A stretch of DNA of 64,000 nt from Neelides folsomi (GCA_034687125.1 JAQGBZ010000146.1:1-64000), one strand, 5' to 3'. Positions 37,693-53,634 are shown, counted from the first letter of the stretch. Program-made: numbers and translations. The notes: generated by a model not told the origin, from the sequence alone.

Positions 37693-40584
37693 TCAAGAAG
37701 GATTGTTTGGATTAGACGGCGGCTGGCCGTTCGTAGAAGAATTGATCCCTTGCAATTGAGCAAGAGTCTCCTGAGTCGCGTTGGCTTTCAAGATTAAATT
37801 CTCCGTCTCTAGTTGGGTGATCCGCTCCATGAGCTCGGAGATTTTCTCCTTCAAAACTTCAACTTCCTCTCGGACGGCAAACATTAAATGGCTTTTTACC
37901 AAGTCCTAAATCAATTAAACATTTTAGTTAACTTTAACTCATTTTGGATCAAAGAATGTCCATTTTTTAAATTTTAAACATTTAAAATTGACTCTTACCA
38001 TGGCCTGCTCAATCTTGTTATCAATTGCGACAGTATTCGTCTCCGAAGCACTATAATGTTAAAAATTGATTTAAAATACATTCATCGATTCAAAATCAAT
38101 AGTATACAATAACACATACGAATCGATTATTAAATGAAAAATGTTTCTTGTTTATTATGAGCAAATCAAAAGAATTGAACTACTCCCCATAAACGAGAAT
38201 TAATCTAGGCCTTTGGAAAGATCTACAAGAGATTTAATACTGCTTGTAAATGGCAAATAAGCCCCATAAATACTTATGGTTATAATAATCTCTAATATCA
38301 AAAGAAAGTCTAGTCTTTTATAGACGGAACAAAAATATTAAAATTTAGTCAAATATTGCATCATTAAGGAATGTGCTTACCTCTCAACAAAATCTTCATT
38401 AGGAATCTGGACGTTACTCTGGTGTTGGACGACTTCTTCGGAAGGCCCCTTAGTGGCAGTCTGGACACTTGAACTTGAAGTGTCCATTGCATTAGGTTGC
38501 TTATTCATATTGTTCATCTCAACAGACTTAATTCCATCACTCACTGACGAATGAGACATGTTCGTCTCTCCAACAAAAGTAGGTTGCTGAAAGAAAAAAA
38601 TAACAAATGATCGCCCAACTCAATCTTTTCAAATACAAGGAAAACGTTTTAAAATATAGAATCGAATAATAAACTCTAAACAAAGAGTTGAATAGGATTT
38701 CTTCTGTATCTGTAGATTGTGTAGATATGTAATTTATAATTGAAAATTAATCTGATCACTGTAATTAAATTACCTGACTCATATGATTTATGATAAGGGG
38801 TTGTTGCGGTTGCTGAGAAGGCGCTTGAGGGGGTTGGGGTGACGCTTGGGGTTGAGCTTGAGGAATGATAATTTGCTGGACTGGTTGTTGTTGCATTTGA
38901 TGGTGAGCTTGGGGTTGTTGCATTTGATAAGACTGAATCTGGGCTTGCTGCCCTGACTGTTGAAGCAATTGTGCTTGTTGGGGTTGATTCCCGATCACAT
39001 GACCCTGACCTAATCCAATAGGCATTTGCATTGGATGATGGCTCTGGGCTGATGTCGCTTGTGAGTATATTTGACCTAATGACATTTTCTATTTTTTAAA
39101 TATGAACCAATTTCGAAAAGAGAATTAAAAAGTTTAAATGTATTAGAGTTTAAATATTTATAGATTGATGGAAAATTAATAATCAATTGTGATAATATTT
39201 TAATTAAAGATTAAGATTTTTAATTCTTACTTGGACCCGGTTGCAATTGCATAGGTTGCAAGGGTTGCACGGGCGGTTGTTGTTGAAGAGGTTGAGGTTG
39301 CGAATTTAATGGTAAAGTCCCCATTTGGGGATTCGACTGTACCATTTGTTGAGAAGCTAATAAATTTCATCAATTAGGCCAATTCCGAATATATTAAAAA
39401 AATATTGAATTAAAGAAATATAATTATTAGAAACTTAAAAATATTTTAACTTTGTAATAATTTAATAAAAAAGATTTTTTAGCACTTGGTCCCGGTTGCA
39501 ACTGCATAGGTTGCACGGATTGCACGGGCGGTTGTTGTTGAATAGGTTGAGGTTGCGAGTTTAACGGTAAAGTCCCCATTTGGGGATTCGACTGTACCAT
39601 TTGCTGAGGAGCTAGAAATATATTTTTCATTTCAATAAAGTACAATTTCGAATATACACTTGAATCGTCCATATAGATTTAATCTCAGGAATATACATAC
39701 TATATTGAATAAAAATTAATAGTTCATTAAAATATTTAGCAATTTAGTTTAATTGTAAAAATTTCTCACTCGGTCCGGGTTGCAACTGCATGGGTTGCAC
39801 GGGAGGTTGTTGTTGAAGAGGTTGAGGAAGAGATTGCGAGTTTAATGGTAAAGTCCCTATTTGGGGATTCGAATGTACCATTTGTTGCGGAGTCGGTTGA
39901 GGTTGTGATTGCTGCTGTTGTTGCAGAGTCATGGGTTGTCCAAGGTAATACATGTTGGGGGTCCCTTGAAGTTGAGTTCCTTGAAGTTGGGGCTGTTGAA
40001 GTTGGGATCCTTGGATTTGAGTCCCTTGAAGTTGGGTCCCTTGGAGTTGGGCTCCTTGAAGTTGGGCTCCTTGAATTTGGGTCCCTTGAAGTTGGGGTTG
40101 GGGTTGTTGGATTTGGGGCTGGGGCTGAGGAGTGACGGGAATGTTGAGGTGGTGATAACCTTGGACAACTTGGGAATTCGCATAATACTGCTGTTGTTGT
40201 TGCTGTTGTTGTTGCTGTTGCGGATTCTGTTGTTGGTAAACGAGGACATTATCACCACTGGGGATCTGATGGAGCGACTGTTGACTTAATTGCGATGTCG
40301 CCTGAGAACTCGATTCTTGGACTGACCCAGTCGATGACCCCTCTTTCGATGTTCCCGATGTTCCGTTGGTTGTCGTAACATGGTCAAAATAATCCATACA
40401 AGTCCAACGTCCCTTCTTGAATGGCTCCGTACTCATTATCTTAACTACCTTAAACCTAAAAACAATGATTTCTATTAATCCTTTTCTCTCAATCAGTTTA
40501 TATTGGTATCACCGATTAAAATTATTTTTACCTATTGTGAACGGGGTCTCGTTCGAGGTCAGCCTTTTCTCCCGAATTGTTCAT
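37693..40584 (-). CDS. Long TSC22-domain protein (Bunched/TSC22D1-like)
   Basis: Eight minus-strand exons: 40584-40532, 40455-39770, 39611-39486, 39356-39231, 39075-38774, 38586-38381, 38050-37999 and 37905-37693. They give 587 residues. Long TSC22 isoforms control growth and stress signalling, binding partners through N-terminal motifs and dimerising through the C-terminal zipper. The N-terminal motif is present and crosses the first intron: RFKVVKI then [15 protein letters not shown]. The middle is Gln-rich with a run of 11 Q, five-residue LQG(T/A)Q repeats and three copies of a roughly 42-residue unit. The C-terminal TSC box and zipper read [20 protein letters not shown] onward. An ATG at 40436 is not the start, because frame and motif continue upstream to 40584. 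A short isoform may begin at the ATG at 39085. Confidence 0.88.
39231..39898 (-). repeat. Three tandem copies of a Gln-rich coding unit
   Basis: The motif QQMV(Q/H)SNPQ(M/I)GTLPLNSQ, followed by Pro/Gln-rich sequence ending MQLQPGPS, occurs three times: at the 3' end of the second exon (about 39770-39898), as exon 39611-39486 and as exon 39356-39231. The last two are exactly 126 nt each with identical phase (1-1). The introns between carry related sequence at the splice borders, so this is a tandem exon duplication. Confidence 0.88.
39960..40105 (-). repeat. 15-bp coding minisatellite
   Basis: About nine near-identical 15-bp units read on the minus strand as [15 protein letters not shown] and similar. 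On the plus strand the unit is CCTTGAAGTTGGGTC with variants. It stays in frame within the second exon of the TSC22 gene and lies beside a poly-Gln run (about 40188-40222). Confidence 0.85.
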
Positions 40585-42156
40585 TATGTAAAGTATTTAT
40601 ATCCAATGAGAGTTCTCTTCCCTCAGTTGTCTCTAATTGGAATTAAAACATAGTGACGGGTTTGAAGATTTAATACGTAGTTGAGCCAAGGGAGGAACTC
40701 ATGGATGATTCAATAAATAAATATGGAGCACTAAAACAGTACAACCGGTGGGGTGTGTTCGATTAATTAAAGACAAAAAATGGGGTTGAAATTGAATTGA
40801 ATCATTAAAATTGAGGGTTTTAAAATTTGGTGGTAATCTGGCAGAGTATTGAAACATGGAAGGCACATGGCCAACTATAGCCATACAATTCAAAGTAACG
40901 TGAATCAAGTCAGAACTCTTTCTGTAAAAGGAGCAACTAAACTCACTTGGGATATATGGAATAAGGCGAAAGGAGGCGCTAAATTAAATAGTTAATTATT
41001 TTACTTTTAAATAGGTTAAATACTATGAATATAATTAACAAGATATAAAAATATGTCAATTGCTAATAATACACAATTTTAATTTAATACGGACAATGAT
41101 TAAAAATGTAAATACAATCTAAACAAAGAATGGTGAATTTGTTTACTAACCTTATTTAGAATAAACGTTCTCTTTCCAATGTGTAATTTTGAAAACAGCA
41201 TTTAAAAAAGCATCCCTTTTAATGCCACATTGTGCAACGTACTGAATGACGAAAAATGTGAAGAAATATAAGGAACCATTATTTCTTAGAGATATTTTCA
41301 ACCCCGCCCCTCGGCATCAGGAAATTTTCCAATCTAATTTACAACAAAGCGATGAGTCTGGATGAGAGAAATAAGTATACTGGCTTTCTTTATCTCACTT
41401 TTATATCCATGATCAGTCATTTTGACCCATGTTTAATAAAATGAGTTCATAACTCACAAAATCCAGCCAGTCAGCAATATGTCATGCATATTGGAGTGTA
41501 GTATGCATATCGCATGATTAGTATGATAGCAATGAATGAATCAGAACAAATGCACTTAACTTTGACAAACAATTTTATGTTAGGTTTGTCTAGACGCGCT
41601 CATTCAGTAAACTTCAAGATAGTATTAGATAAAGGTATTACTATACCTGTACAACTACGGGTATTATTATACCTAGTGTTGTATGTACAGATATATGTTA
41701 GAACATTTTGAATGCTTATATGCAATGACACAATTATTCAATATAAAAATATTAAATTTTATTAACGCCAAATATTACATTAATCGTTAAGACTCTAAAG
41801 TATTGATTAACATTGTAAATAATATATTTAGTCAAAATTCATCCAGACGAATAACTTTTCATAAATTAACGTGAGTTAAAATGTTATATACCTAGTAGTA
41901 CGATATTAAAACATGAACAGGTATGAATATTAAAATGACTACGATTAGCTAGATGTACTTTAAACAGAGTGGCTTAAATGGCTTAAATGTTCATTTAGCA
42001 TTTGCATAATATTTACCACTTTTACCAACAAAATTATTTAAAAAAATTAATAAAATTCTTAAATATTAACATTGAAAAGTACGAGGAAAACAGATTTTGA
42101 AAGAGTTTAAGATGCCATTGTTTGTAGTGTAAAATTGTAATACTTTTGTTATACAA
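40585..42156. other. TSC22 5' flank and intergenic
   Basis: The TSC22 promoter region plus AT-rich spacer. Short imperfect direct repeats are present (for example two TGGCTTAAA units at about 41971-41990), but no gene or RNA is supported. Confidence 0.45.
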
Positions 42157-42674
42157 TCAAGAACTAATGGGTTTATCACTGTTGGTTTTCTTCAAGGCGT
42201 TGAAACTGTTAACAGATGAGACAAGATTACGCTCAAATTGTTTGATGCTATCTTCCAAGTCTTTGGCCTGAAATATAAAAAAAAATCTTATAAAATTTAA
42301 CTGACACTACCTAAAAATAAGCTAATTGTCTTTTATCATTTTATAAAATAAATTGATAAGATATTTTAAAAAGCAGTGGAATGGAAATGAAATAAGAATA
42401 CCCGATCAAGAAGTGCAATGAATCTATCTCTCTTAACTTCATCCAAGTAACTTTTATAGGCAAAAATGATGACAATGGTGAAGGCGAGGAGAAAACACCA
42501 TGTGACTCTTGACCTCAAAATTGACTGGAGATTGGGAGAAAATGGACAGACTGGATCATTAAGATGAGAATAAGGTCGAAAGCCGTCATTGGGTCCAGCA
42601 GTGATTCGGATCAATTTCTCTTTTCTCGTCTCTTCCATGTCAATTTCAGATTGGAGTTGTAAATATGGCATCAT
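42157..42674 (-). CDS. Small single-pass membrane protein, unknown
   Basis: Two minus-strand exons, 42674-42402 and 42267-42157, join at phase 0 to give 127 residues. The first 58 or so residues are hydrophilic with no signal peptide. One membrane segment follows (WCFLLAFTIVIIFAYKSYL, about residues 59-77). A charged helical, coiled-coil-like tail comes after it (RDRFIALLDRAKDLEDSIKQ). Two adjacent Met codons open the frame; either could be the start. I recognise no family. Good donor and acceptor sites and a sensible topology make a real gene likely. Confidence 0.6.
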
Positions 42675-44495
42675 GATCTACGCGAAAACAAAACTGTATG
42701 TTAATTAAAATTCGCGAATTTACTTTCATTTTTATATTAATGTAGGATAGTGTAATTTTAGTAAGTACATGATATACTAAATCTTGTTAAACTCATATGA
42801 AGATTTGATATGAAGGTTAATGATATGGTTCATGTTATTTTTGTTCTTAAATGATAATAATCATCTTGTTATTTAATCTCAAGGCACACTTGACCGTGCC
42901 ACCGAGACAGAATTAAAGCTCCATTTTAACTTCAATTTACATTTAAAGGAGAAAGTCTTTTAATTCATATTATAAATATTATGAAAATGTGAATAAAAGC
43001 GATATTTAAATTGAAAGTATAGCTTACAGTTCGTTAACCATCATGCACTATTACTTTTAATTAAGATTTTTCCATGTTGAATAGAAGAACAAGTGCAAAA
43101 ACACATACCCAAATACTTAATTGGTATGATCTATCAATGCCTTGTTTGTTTCATTTATACTGATTGAGTCACGATTCAAAACATTTTATAGTAAGCATTC
43201 TATACATCTAATTTTAATGCAGTTTGAATTAGCTGTGAAACTGTGAAGCAATGTGTACTCGTTATAAACTAAAAAATATATTGAAATTGATGTGCTGATT
43301 TTCGAATTGAGAAAACATAAAAACTATCAAAACTAACACCGAGATCCAAATGTTTATTTTTATTAGATTGATTGAATAATATGTCTACAAAGAAAGTGGT
43401 TTATATGCAGATTTGCCTGAATCATCGTCTATGCTTATTTATTTCTTTGAATGTTTAAAAATCAACTTATTTTTTATAACAATCTCATTTAATTTAATAG
43501 TATACCTAATTGTTCATGTTGGAGTTTGGACTAACAATGATAAATACAAGGATTGTATGTATTTAATCTTGTGATATACGAATTATACGAAGGGTACTTC
43601 GATAAAGTTTACAAGTCATAAAAACCCCCAAAGATTCCTGTCTTACGTACTTTTAGTGAATTCCCATGTTAGTGCATATTACATATCTTTGAGAGGTAGT
43701 CGAAAGATTAAAGTTTTTTACTCCGACCTTGAATGAGGGAGTTCGTGCCTCGTTGCATGCCCAGCTGGCTTTTTGCTCACCCAAAACTTTCATTAAAAAA
43801 TATGGAGTCAAAGAGTAGAAGGTTTCTGTGAAAGATCACTTTCAGATCATCTCCTCATTCTCGTCTTTCTCAATTTACACAAAAGACCTCAATCTCAAAA
43901 CATTTGTTTCCAATTCTTCAAAAGTGTCGAAGGTAAGTTGAAAGTTTACTTAAATAAGTTGAAGTAATTCCTTAATTATTCTGGTAAATGAAGGGAGAGT
44001 TAGGGACAAAATGAGTTGATTTATATTAAGAATGTCATCAAGACATTAAGAGTGTTCCATACATGGTGAACATATCTCTATCCATTTAAGCCAATGGGAA
44101 CCCAAAAACGAGTATTAAATTTATACAAATAATCCTACTTTATATGACATTGTAGTATTTATACAGTTCCAAAAATTCTTTTTAACCATTCACACCACTT
44201 GAAGCATTTGGAGCCCAATGGGAAATAGAAATGCAATGTAAAGTATATTGGTGTCAAATGTGCCTAATGCTAAAATGGTTAAAACCTGCTGCCCTTTCCT
44301 CCTTTACTAATAACTCGTTTTTCCCTCGACAAAATGCAAAGCACAAACAAGAAGTATGAGAAGTATGTAGGTAATACGAAGTTCACAATATTTTTTCCTC
44401 TTTAGAGCTTCAACCACTCGACCACTCACTTGCAGTATTCGATAAGGAATATATTTCCGACCTCTTCAAAAGCTCACTCCCATTTTACAATCAAA
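42675..44495. other. Divergent promoter region with ALDH3 5' UTR exon
   Basis: A pair of splice sites just before the first ALDH3 gene (donor GTAAGT after 43932, acceptor CTCTTTAG ending at 44405) implies a non-coding exon ending at 43932 and a second one running 44406-44516 that carries the start codon. The rest is AT-rich with no supported gene. Confidence 0.45.
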
Positions 44496-47561
<3,066 letters not shown>

Positions 47562-49453
47562 AAATATTATTTTTCGCAATAATTTTAGATTGCGTCCAAA
47601 GATCAAAAAAATCGTCAAGTGTTTTGGTTTATATCTTTGCAATAATTTTACAATGTGTCAATACGTACTTGTAGGAACAATATACCTCATTGTCTTTTAT
47701 CATATTTTGTTATTCACGAATACTTTTAATATTTTGAATATAAATGTAATTATCGTGTTAAGATCTTAAGATAGATTATAACATTCGTGTTGAATTGATG
47801 GGCTATCTTGTTGTGTCCTTTGTTCTTCCAAAAGTGAAATTAGGTAAATATGGAATTATGATAAATATTAGAAATGAATGCAAACTTTTATCCATTCAAA
47901 ATGAAATGGGAATTATTGTACCTGACATCTTTGAAGTGGTTCAAAGTTACATATAAATATTATTTATATTTAAAATAGTTATAAGTATTCCAATATTATC
48001 TTTCTACTTTGCTAACTTTATCAATAAAAGTATTATTTCAAATATATTATGTATTAAGTTCACACATCCACGTGTAAGATTTATTATAATTGGTGTCTTG
48101 TAATGTTTTTACATTCCATGTTTCTTTTAATTTAGATTGGCCATTAGTAGTTTGTATTATATTTATATAATATTATATTCTATTGTCGATTTCGATTGAA
48201 TTTGTAATAAAACTCTATGAATGGAATGTTGAAAATTTTCATTGCTTATTCATTTTGATAATAATTGTAATCGTAAGAATAGTTCATGTCAATCAATTAA
48301 ATATCAAGCTTTAAAATATCAAGTTACATACTGTACATTTTATTATTTTTGTCTGTTAGTACTTAAATGTGTAATATGAAAATAATGAATATGTTGTTAA
48401 TTAAAAAGTATTATAAATGTATCAATCCAATGATGTTAACTATGTAACGGTTCAGCAAGAAAGACAAATGTTGCATAAATGAGGTTTTATCTTATCGCAA
48501 ATGAAAGTTCAACCGTACTAAATACTTGTAGAGTAAATTATGTATACATTTATGTTATAGCTTCAAATATTTCTCTCCAATGTATGTGTTATTATTACTT
48601 ATAATTTATAACAGTAAAATATCCAATTACATAATAATTAACCATTAAAAGTTAAATACTTTACAATATTGTTACATCTATTTAATTATTAGAATAGAAG
48701 GCACAAAAGCTGATTAAATAAAATGAAGTATTGGAGTTTAGCTACCCAGCTCCACTTTGAATGACTTGAGTGGCTTAAATTGAAACTCTTTATGCAATAA
48801 TTGATATTTATAGTTTATATAAAACAGTTTTAATATTCACTTCAATTGCTTGGTGTGAAGTGTTTCAAGTGTTTATTCATGAGTGTGGGAAAGACTTTTG
48901 GATAATATCTAACTTTAACCATTATTGTTGAGGACGTTAAAAATTGACCTCAACTTGGTAAGTTCTTGAATTCAATTCTAATTCTTATATGTTTGTACAC
49001 TTTAATTATTTGTGTATTTAATTAAAGACAAAAGGTTAAAACGCTTACCAAATAATAACTGGAGAATTTCTTCAATATTCATCGGTTTTTTATTCGGTTT
49101 GATTCGGATTTTGCGGTCTTTTCCAAGATTCAGTTTCCCTTCTCCTTTCTCTGCATTAGCTTTCTCTATTACTTGAAACTAAACCAAAATTTGACAGGTT
49201 CAAGTTTCAAAATCTCTTTTGACTTTTACTTTCAATTCTATCCGACATTTATTTAAAACTGACATTAAATTTTGAAACTATTAAATTATAAATCACAATT
49301 TAAAATTGATCAGCTGTTGTTTGATTAATAATCTCAATGAACTAAAAGGGTAAACTGATTGTGATTGCAATTTATATTTAACTTATTCTCATCAACTCAA
49401 ATGGTTTGTTAATTTAATTATTATATTTTATTAGAAATTCGACGGTAAAAGAA
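47562..49453. other. Spacer between tandem ALDH3 copies
   Basis: AT-rich 3' flank of copy 1 and 5' flank of copy 2. Splice signals for copy 2 show a non-coding exon ending at 48957 (donor GTAAGT) and an exon 49435-49480 bearing the start codon. No other gene is seen. Confidence 0.5.
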
Positions 49454-52400
49454 ATGAATAAGATCAGGACAGACATTGAGGTAAGATTGCACAACTTTGC
49501 TACGTGCTAAATAACTTAATGGCGGTTATAAATTCATGACCATGAATATAATTTTTTCATAAATGTTTTACTATTAGCCCTTGTCGGTTCTTTATAAATA
49601 ATTTAATGGCTCGAAGTTGTAATTTAATAATGAAAACACGAATAAATTTTAAATTTTCTAGATGTTGGAGCTAGCAAGAAAAACTTTTGCTTCAGGCAAA
49701 ACTCTGCCGCTTGACTTTCGTAAAGCCCAATTAAAGAATCTCCTCAGATTCTACATTGAATGCAAAGAAGAGATCCTCAGTGCTCTGAATGCAGATTTAA
49801 GAAAGGCAAAACTCGAAGGTAGATTAAAAATAAAAATATCTATTATTAATTATTATGTAAAAAATTGTTATACAAATCTAAAAAATACACACCATGAATT
49901 ACAGAGTAAAACCTAAAATGCATTTTTACAAGTTAGATCCATATTAATTTTTCCTTGAGACATGTATTTGGTCAACACAATAAATACATATATTATTTAT
50001 TTTGTATTTAGCAAACATTTATGAAATTGAAGTTCTTCGAAGTGACATTAGCGATATAATTCGAAATTTCGACAAATATACCAAAAGAGAAGCTCTTCCA
50101 TTCAACGTTTTAGCATGTTTGGATAGAGCTTATGTCCAAAAGGACCCATACGGAGGTAAGTATGCTGATAATTTAAAACTCATAACTATAATTAATGACT
50201 CTGTGACTTTGCACTGATCAAAATTTATAAAATATGTTTGATTAATATTTTTAAACAATATATAACATTATTACATGGATGCATGAATTGTGTGGTTTCT
50301 TTAGTTGTTCTGATCTTGGGAACATGGAACTATCCATTTGCAATGACGTTGATGCCTTTAGCTGGAGCAATTGCAGTATGGCTATTAACAAATATACTTA
50401 CCAAAATTTGCCTTTAATTCGTTTTTCTTATCGTTATAAATGTAATAATTTAGGCTGGAAATTGTGCTATATTGAAGCCTTCCGAAGTAGCTCCGAATTC
50501 GGCTGACACAATGGCAAGGCTTTTGCCAAAATACATCGACCCGGTATGCTTTCTATTTAATACTATACTGATTGTTCTAAAATAATCCAACTTTTAATTA
50601 ATTTTAGTCTACTAATACTTGTATTTACTAAATACAACTAAAATCGGCATAAATTATAAACCATCAAATGTAAAAATTTGTAGAATTGTTATCAATTTTT
50701 TCTTGGCGACGTTGATGCAACAAAGAAACTTCTTTTGAATAAATTCGACTATATTTTTGCAACGTATGTACTTTTCAACTTCCTCTATATTAATTTGCAC
50801 ATAAAACTTTATAATCACAATATAATTCAATGTAATAATTTAGGGGTTCAACTGCTGTTGGTCGATCGATCATGAGCACTGCAGCTGCCAATTTAACTCC
50901 AGTGACACTTGAACTTGGAGGTAAAAGCCCAGTTTACATTGACGAGTCTGCTGATTATAAAAGAGCAGCCAAACGCATTATGTGGGGAAAATGTGCTAAT
51001 TTTGGGGTAATTTTTTCATAATTCAAGATTAGATAATTTAATTAATTAAATAAAGTTGCACTTCATGAATTAACGTATAATAATTCTTTTATGTCTTTTT
51101 TAGCAAACTTGTATTGCTCCAGATTATATTCTGTGTACCAAAAATGTACAAGATGAAATTGTGAAAGCTGCTCAAGAAGTTTTAAAAGAATGGTATGGTT
51201 CAAACAGTCAAGAAAGCCCCGATCTCGCCCGAATAGTCAATGAAAGACATTTCCTCCGTCTTCAAGCATTGCTGGCTAACTCAAAAGCCAAAATCGCTAT
51301 TGGCGGAAAATCTGACCAAAAAGATTTGTTCATTCCTCCAACAATTGCAGGTCACTTGAAAATTAAATTTTTATTCGTTTCTAGTTATATGTTATATGAA
51401 GCTGTAAATGGAAGAAACGGCTTAGAAATTTGTTGATTTTAAAATAATAATATTTTACCTGAATAGAAACGTTAAGCTTTTATTATCACAAATATTATTA
51501 CAATTTTATTATCATAAAAACAATTTAACTGATAGAAGTGAAACGATATGAAAAGAAAGAAAAGTTATTAAAAATTTAATTTTGGATAATGAGAGGTTAC
51601 AAAGATTAAAAATTCAAATTGTGTAAACGCATTATGAATTATTTCGATAGAAACGATGTTCAATTTTAGCTAAGCCGTTTCTTCCATTTACAGCTTCATA
51701 TAGTCTACCAATAGAGTTTATTAGATGATTATCCAATGAAAAGGGTTAATTCTTTGTTAAATGTTTTTTGAAATAATTGGACTTCGAAAATCTCCTTTCT
51801 GTTATTAAAAGGCTTTAAGAAAATAATTAATATGATTCACTTTTTAAATTTTAGTCGACGTTGACGATTCCGACAGTTTGATGGAAGATGAAATTTTTGG
51901 CCCAATTCTTCCCATTCAAACTGTCAATTCTGCTGAAGAAGCTATACGGAAAATTTTATCAAGGTTTAATATCTGCTATATTCATTTAATTCATTCATTC
52001 ATTTATGTATAATAAAGATCAATTTTGTTTATAATTCAGACCCAAACCATTGGCTTTATACATCTTTTCAAAGAAAGACAGCGTGGTTGAGGAATTCATT
52101 AAGAAAACTTCAAGTGGAGGAGTTTGTGTCAACGATGTCATCTGGCATAATGTATGAAAAATTATATACCATACAAATGTTACAAATGTTATTATTCCTA
52201 TAAAAATTTGAAAAATAGATTTTATGAATCTTATTTTCATTCCTAAAGGGCTGGGAAGGTCTTCCATTTGGTGGAGTCGGTGGAAGTGGAATTGGAAATT
52301 ATCATGGTATGTCAATCAAGTATATTAATATGTAACATAAATCAATGCCAAGTTAAATTCCAAATCTTCCTTTAATATCATGTAGGGAGATATTCCGTTG

Positions 52401-52633
52401 AGACATTCTCTCACAAGAAAGCTATTTTGAAAAGAGGATTTTCCTACTTGAGTGAAAAACTTGGAGAACCTCGTTATCCGCCTTACAATTCCAGTAAAAT
52501 CGCCTTCTTCACATTTGTCCTTAGATACTTTCGAGTTTTCAACCTTGGTAGTTGCAGAGTCGTAAGTCATATCTTTTCCGGACTTTTTGGAGCAGCTCTC
52601 TTATTTGTGATTCTCCATTTGACAAATAACTAA
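49454..52633 (+). CDS. ALDH3-type fatty aldehyde dehydrogenase, copy 2
   Basis: Twelve coding exons: 49454-49480, 49662-49818, 50012-50155, 50305-50375, 50454-50543, 50684-50763, 50844-51006, 51104-51350, 51855-51963, 52040-52151, 52249-52306 and 52386-52633. They give 501 residues. Function is as for copy 1. The catalytic Glu ([16 protein letters not shown]), nucleophile Cys ([12 protein letters not shown]), [22 protein letters not shown] and [16 protein letters not shown] are all present, and a hydrophobic tail ([15 protein letters not shown]) anchors the C terminus. Five introns match those of copy 1 in position and several do not. The 504-bp intron 8 carries an inverted-repeat element. 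AATAAA at 52695-52700 is the probable poly(A) signal. Confidence 0.93.
51393..51702. mobile_element. Terminal-inverted-repeat element in ALDH3 copy 2 intron
   Basis: A 33-bp perfect inverted repeat marks a 310-bp insert in intron 8: the left arm (51393-51425) starts TATATGAAGCTGTAAATGG and the right arm (51670-51702) is its exact reverse complement. The ends are bounded by TA, which may be the target-site duplication, again as in Tc1/mariner-type elements. It has no coding capacity. Perfect arms suggest a younger insertion than the element at 15167. It explains why this intron is about five times longer than its neighbours. Confidence 0.75.
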
Positions 52634-53634
52634 CTCAATTATAACAAACAAAGTGAATAATCCAATACCGTTGAATTGCATGTTTTAATGCCAAAATAAA
52701 TTTTTTAGAGATTTTTCATGTTTCGTCTTCTTCACATTAATAACCGTTTAAGACTTAACTATAATGTTGAAGGAATAATAAAATGTATTGTTATACATAG
52801 TCAGTGAAAAGATGTAACTAATTAATATTAATTATTGTAATTATATAATATGTATGAAGGAGTTAGATAACGATGACATTTTCTTAACATTTAAAGTCGC
52901 TCATATATTATTGTATTGATCATATTAAGGGATTTTCCACTTTACTAAAGATCAGATTTTTCTGTTCGATATCACACTTGTAAACAAAAGTTCCACTAGT
53001 CTAGTGGAGTATGGGATAATTAAATAAAGATATTCTGCTAGTCAACTTATTAAATAAATAGGCAAATCAATGAGCTTTTTTGGACATCTAAAATATTAGT
53101 ACATGAAAAATACTGGTTGACATAATCGATGTCGATACAAATAATATCATGAAACAAGTATCGCCGATGTATTTATAACACTTTAAATATTTATTTTTCC
53201 ATAAATTCAATGATTGTTTATATTAAATAAAGTGTACAAAAATTACTCAAACCGCAATTGCTCATTAAATATTAAAATATTTGCATGTTTTGTGCGTTTT
53301 ATAAAAACATTATTATTCAAAATTTACACATTTATAATAATTTAAGCTAAAATTACTTTTAAAATAATAAACAATTACAATGAGATAATAATATTATATA
53401 AAAAACTTTAAATTTAAAATTACCCATGCAAAAATTAAAATTGATTTTACAGATTTTGCAAAAATTACAGAACGTAGTATTACAAATTCATTAAGCTTCT
53501 TCATTACATTATTCATATAGAGCTCGTTAATTGAACCTCGAGTAAATAAATAAAATGTATCAATAGTTAGTAGATCACGAAAGTGCATCTTTGTACTCGC
53601 AGATTTTAACAAAAAATGCATTTTCTTCATTTCT
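52634..53634. other. 3' flanks and intergenic
   Basis: AT-rich spacer between ALDH3 copy 2 (plus) and the next minus-strand gene, which converge. A minus-strand open stretch (53394-53672) runs past the neighbouring stop codon in another frame and is AT-driven. No gene is supported. Confidence 0.45.
52695..52700 (+). terminator. Polyadenylation signal of ALDH3 copy 2
   Basis: AATAAA 62 bp after the stop codon at 52633, at a typical spacing. Confidence 0.5.

Noticed and set aside
39845-40289. Plus-strand open frames (Val/Leu/Gly-rich) across the TSC22 Gln-rich exon
   Set aside because: They are antisense shadows of the low-complexity CAA/CAG repeats; the minus strand has the conserved motifs and splice sites.
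40436-40436. ATG at 40436 as the start of the TSC22 protein
   Set aside because: The frame continues upstream through RFKVVKI to an acceptor, and a phase-matched exon with its own ATG lies at 40584-40532, matching the family's N-terminal motif.
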